Shown here: one piece after another, positions 5,969 through 7,837 of the stretch
How positions within the stretch are numbered: position 1 is the stretch's first letter
How the letters are laid out: every line of letters begins with the position of its first letter
Assembly (NCBI GenBank): GCA_030692905.1
Contig: JAUYBT010000096.1
Span: forward strand, 1 to 7,837
Direction: 5' to 3'
Length of the DNA stretch: 7,837 bases
Source: Bacteroidales bacterium
GTDB taxonomy: Bacteria; Bacteroidota; Bacteroidia; Bacteroidales; VadinHA17
Translations under genes and position numbers: made by a program
The notes under the pieces: model-generated
Told to the model about the DNA's origin: nothing
What the model saw: the letters and a program-made list of their open reading frames with translations, nothing else
Databases searched by the model: none

Positions 5969-6002
5969 ATGAAGCCTGCAACGGTTGGTTGCAGTGCTTC
6001 AT
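5969..6002 (+). promoter_or_regulatory. Strong hairpin in the atpE-atpF gap (leaky terminator or mRNA-processing/stability element)
   Basis: Two uninterrupted 7-bp arms stack: ATGAAGC (5969-5975) pairs with GCTTCAT (5996-6002), and CTGCAAC (5976-5982) pairs with GTTGCAG (5988-5994), leaving a 5-nt loop GGTTG and a single bulged T at 5995. It is followed by TTTATTG. It begins 9 nt after the atpE stop and ends 27 nt before the atpF ATG. The T-tract is short and broken, so full termination is unlikely; a partial terminator or a 3' stabiliser of atpE mRNA fits better. Confidence 0.75.
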
Positions 6003-6029
6003 TTTATTGAAATCGTTAAAACAACTTAT

Positions 6030-6545
6030 ATGATATTATTAGCTAGCAGCCTTACCACCCCTGCAATCGGAACACTTTTCTGGTCAGCACTGATTTTTGG
6101 ATTGTTTTTTCTGATCCTGACAAAATTTGCCTGGAAGCCTATCCTGAATGCAGTTAAAGCAAGAGATGAGTTGATTAAGGGCTCTCTTGAATCAGCTGAA
6201 AAAGCCAGGGAGGAAATGTTAAAATGGCAGAGCGATAATGAAGCAATCCTACGCAAAGCCAGAGAAGAGCGTGAGGGTATACTTAAGGAAGCAAGAGAAG
6301 TGCGCGACAAGCTTATTTCTGAAGCCAAAGGAAAGGCGGCAGAGGAGGCTGAAAAACTTGTTGAGAAAGCAAGAACGGGGATTGAAAGGGAAAAGATTAA
6401 AGCCCTTTCTGAGATTCACGAGCAGGTTGCAACCCTGTCAGTTGAGATTGCTTCAAAACTGCTGGGTGAAAAACTTAAGCAGACAGGAGAACAGGAGAAA
6501 CTGATTGATAATTACCTCAAAGAGATTGATTTCAATAAGAATTAG
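6030..6545 (+). CDS. atpF: F1F0 ATP synthase subunit b
   Basis: Subunit b is the peripheral stalk that holds F1 static against the ring. The 171-residue product has one N-terminal membrane helix (about 12-31, followed by TKFAWKPI at 31-38) and then a long, charged, Ala/Glu/Lys/Arg-rich helix predicted to form the coiled-coil stalk (about 40-130), ending in a delta-binding region (about 131-168). I use ATG 6030; an in-frame TTG at 5985 would add 15 residues but lies in the loop of the atpE-atpF hairpin, and b subunits of this group start just before the membrane helix. One b gene only is present, so b is likely a homodimer. atpH starts 15 nt after the stop. Confidence 0.94.
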   Translation: MILLASSLTTPAIGTLFWSALIFGLFFLILTKFAWKPILNAVKARDELIKGSLESAEKAREEMLKWQSDNEAILRKAREEREGILKEAREVRDKLISEAKGKAAEEAEKLVEKARTGIEREKIKALSEIHEQVATLSVEIASKLLGEKLKQTGEQEKLIDNYLKEIDFNKN

Positions 6546-6560
6546 GAAGTAAAATCGGTA

Positions 6561-7109
6561 ATGAACGACAGCAAAATATCAGTAAGGTATTCAAGAGCTT
6601 TATTCCTATCAGCGCTCGAAAAAAAGATACTTGATAAGGTTAATCAGGATATGATTTTTATTTCGGAAGTCTGTAAAATTCCGGAAGCAAAAGAGTTCCT
6701 TCATAGTCCTATCATAGTTCCCTCAAAAAAGGAAGCGATATTTCACAAAATGCTTGGAGATAACGTGGAGAAAATCACTCTTTCCCTGATCGATCTGGTT
6801 GTGAGAAATGGCAGAGAAAGCTATATTCCCGCAATTGCCAGGGTATTCATCCACGAGACAATGAAACACAAGGGAATAACAGAATCTGTCCTTACAACAG
6901 CAGTTATGGTAGAGGCTAACGTCAAAAAGCAAATAGCAGATCTTATTTCGGAAGTTTTCAAGACTAAGGTTGAGCTTAAAGAAAATATTGACGCTGACAT
7001 AATTGGCGGCTTTATCCTACGGGTTGATGACAATTACATTGATGCCAGCATAAGGAATAAACTGCGGAAGATAAAAAAAGAGCTTAAAGGAAGTGTAATA
7101 ACTCCCTAA
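6561..7109 (+). CDS. atpH: F1F0 ATP synthase subunit delta (OSCP family)
   Basis: Delta joins the top of the alpha/beta hexamer to the b stalk. The 182-residue protein has the OSCP/delta plan: a helical N-terminal domain (1 to about 105) beginning with VRYSRALF (8-15), a segment LIDLVVRNGRESYIPAI (76-92), and a C-terminal domain with the family signature IIGGFILRVDDNYIDASIR at 147-165 and a basic end (KIKKELK). Overall length is normal. An SD-like AGGAAG (6544-6549), overlapping the atpF stop, sits 11 nt before ATG 6561. It lies between atpF and atpA in the standard order and is surely part of the same operon. Confidence 0.95.
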   Translation: MNDSKISVRYSRALFLSALEKKILDKVNQDMIFISEVCKIPEAKEFLHSPIIVPSKKEAIFHKMLGDNVEKITLSLIDLVVRNGRESYIPAIARVFIHETMKHKGITESVLTTAVMVEANVKKQIADLISEVFKTKVELKENIDADIIGGFILRVDDNYIDASIRNKLRKIKKELKGSVITP

Positions 7110-7138
7110 AATCAGAAAATTGTTAATAAGGAATTTTA

Positions 7139-7144
7139 AGAGGA
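7139..7144 (+). promoter_or_regulatory. Shine-Dalgarno-like site (AGAGGA) before atpA
   Basis: AGAGGA lies 6 nt before ATG 7151. Most genes in this window lack such a site, in keeping with the weak use of Shine-Dalgarno pairing in Bacteroidota, so its presence here supports the chosen atpA start and may signal strong initiation. Confidence 0.45.
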
Positions 7145-7150
7145 TATAAT

Positions 7151-7837
7151 ATGGCAAATATTAAACCAGCAGAGGTTTCAAAAATTCTCAGGCAACAACT
7201 GGAAGGAATACAGACTGGCGTTGAACTGGAAGAAGTCGGAACTGTGCTTCAGGTTGGTGACGGGGTCGTCCGTATTTATGGACTTTCAAATGTACAGTCG
7301 AACGAACTGATTGAATTTGAAAATGGGATTGAAGCAATAGTTTTGAACCTTGAAGAAGATAATATCGGAGCAGTATTACTCGGTCCTACAGAGGAGATAA
7401 ACGAGGGTGATATCGTAAAAAGAACCGGACGGATTGCCTCTATCGCAGTTGGCGAGGGATTATTAGGAAGAGTAATAACACCTATTGGCCAGCCAATTGA
7501 CGGGAAGGGTCCGATAAAAGGGGAATTGTTTATTCTTCCTTTTGAAAGAAAAGCTCCGGGGGTTATTTTCCGGCAGCCTGTTAAACAACCTCTTCAGACG
7601 GGTATCAAGGCAATTGATGCGATGATACCAATCGGTCGCGGACAGAGGGAGCTTATTATTGGCGACAGACAGACAGGCAAAACAGCTATTGCCATTGATA
7701 CTATTATTAATCAGCGCAGTAACTTTGAAAAGGGTAAACCGGTTTATTGTATTTATGTTGCAATCGGACAAAAGGGATCTACAGTTGCCAATATAGCAGC
7801 AACTCTTGAAGAACATGGCGCTCTTCAATATACAGTA
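7151..7837 (+). CDS. atpA: F1F0 ATP synthase subunit alpha, 3' end outside window
   Basis: Alpha alternates with beta in the F1 head and carries the non-catalytic nucleotide sites. From ATG 7151 the reading frame stays open for 229 codons to the right edge, less than half of the usual roughly 500-530 residues. It shows the N-terminal delta-contact helix (about 4-22), the beta-barrel domain (about 25-95; VGDGVVRIYGL at 35-45), GRVITPIGQPIDGKG (106-120), IKAIDAMIPIGRGQREL (152-168) and the Walker A loop GDRQTGKT at 171-178, where the Gln is typical of alpha rather than beta. It lies 41 nt after atpH. atpG would be expected next, outside the window. Confidence 0.97.
   Translation, partial: MANIKPAEVSKILRQQLEGIQTGVELEEVGTVLQVGDGVVRIYGLSNVQSNELIEFENGIEAIVLNLEEDNIGAVLLGPTEEINEGDIVKRTGRIASIAVGEGLLGRVITPIGQPIDGKGPIKGELFILPFERKAPGVIFRQPVKQPLQTGIKAIDAMIPIGRGQRELIIGDRQTGKTAIAIDTIINQRSNFEKGKPVYCIYVAIGQKGSTVANIAATLEEHGALQYTV

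Noticed and set aside
5969..6010. A 13-codon ORF (ATG to TGA) covering the atpE-atpF hairpin, as a possible leader peptide
   Set aside because: Its length is within chance, it has no clear ribosome site and no amino-acid bias that would suggest attenuation; the palindromic structure explains the sequence better.
5985..6029. TTG-started extension of atpF by 15 residues
   Set aside because: The TTG lies in the loop of a strong hairpin, and ATG 6030 places the membrane helix at the usual distance from the N-terminus.
6026..6328. 100-codon Ser/Leu-rich open frame on the minus strand inside atpF
   Set aside because: The composition is what antisense reading of an Ala/Glu/Lys coiled coil produces; no independent evidence.
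7463..7828. 121-codon open frame on the minus strand inside atpA
   Set aside because: It is antisense to a strongly conserved coding region including the Walker A loop, and its translation shows no recognisable domain; a shadow frame.
1..7837. Mobile elements, CRISPR arrays, tRNA or rRNA genes, or a novel defence-type system
   Set aside because: No transposase, integrase, direct-repeat array or RNA-gene signature was found, and nearly all the sequence is accounted for by conserved housekeeping genes.

Overview
The window looks like chromosomal core sequence from a member of the Bacteroidota, probably a Bacteroidales/Marinilabiliales-type organism. The grounds are AT-rich DNA, few Shine-Dalgarno sites, exact TAnnTTTG (-7 type) promoter boxes 20-38 nt before start codons, an F0 subunit a with a signal peptide and a long N-terminal extra-membrane domain, and an atp cluster running AtpZ-AtpI-like-atpB-E-F-H-A with no atpD/atpC in front. 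The genus cannot be given from sequence reading alone.

Layout. (1) Positions 1-673, minus strand: two small membrane proteins in tandem. One is complete (314-673) and one runs off the left edge (1-279). They resemble each other and the LiaI/LiaF-type transmembrane (DUF5668-like) family. (2) Positions 674-854: a divergent promoter region with one TAnnTTTG box facing each way. (3) Positions 855-3538, plus strand: the conserved yceD(DUF177)-rpmF-plsX-fabH operon, which links ribosomal protein L32 to the start of phospholipid and fatty-acid synthesis. (4) Positions 3539-3651: an intergenic region with a pyrimidine tract and two candidate TAnnTTTG boxes. (5) Positions 3652-7837, plus strand: a bactofilin gene, then the F-type ATP synthase genes atpZ, an atpI-like gene, atpB (a), atpE (c), atpF (b), atpH (delta) and the first 229 codons of atpA (alpha), which runs off the right edge.

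How the genes work together. PlsX and FabH supply acyl-phosphate and the first condensation of type II fatty-acid synthesis. L32 and YceD tie that operon to ribosome output. The atp genes encode the membrane motor (a, b, c), the delta stalk and the catalytic-head subunit alpha, with AtpZ/AtpI as assembly or ion-handling accessory proteins. The bactofilin gene overlaps atpZ by 65-74 bases, so it is very probably transcribed and translationally linked with the ATP synthase genes.

Most of this is ordinary, well-conserved housekeeping content, and I see no mobile element, CRISPR array, tRNA or rRNA and no clearly new system. The points worth a second look are a strong hairpin between atpE and atpF, the dual-coding bactofilin/atpZ overlap, two successive membrane-protein genes that appear to need TTG starts, and the tandem LiaI/LiaF-like pair.
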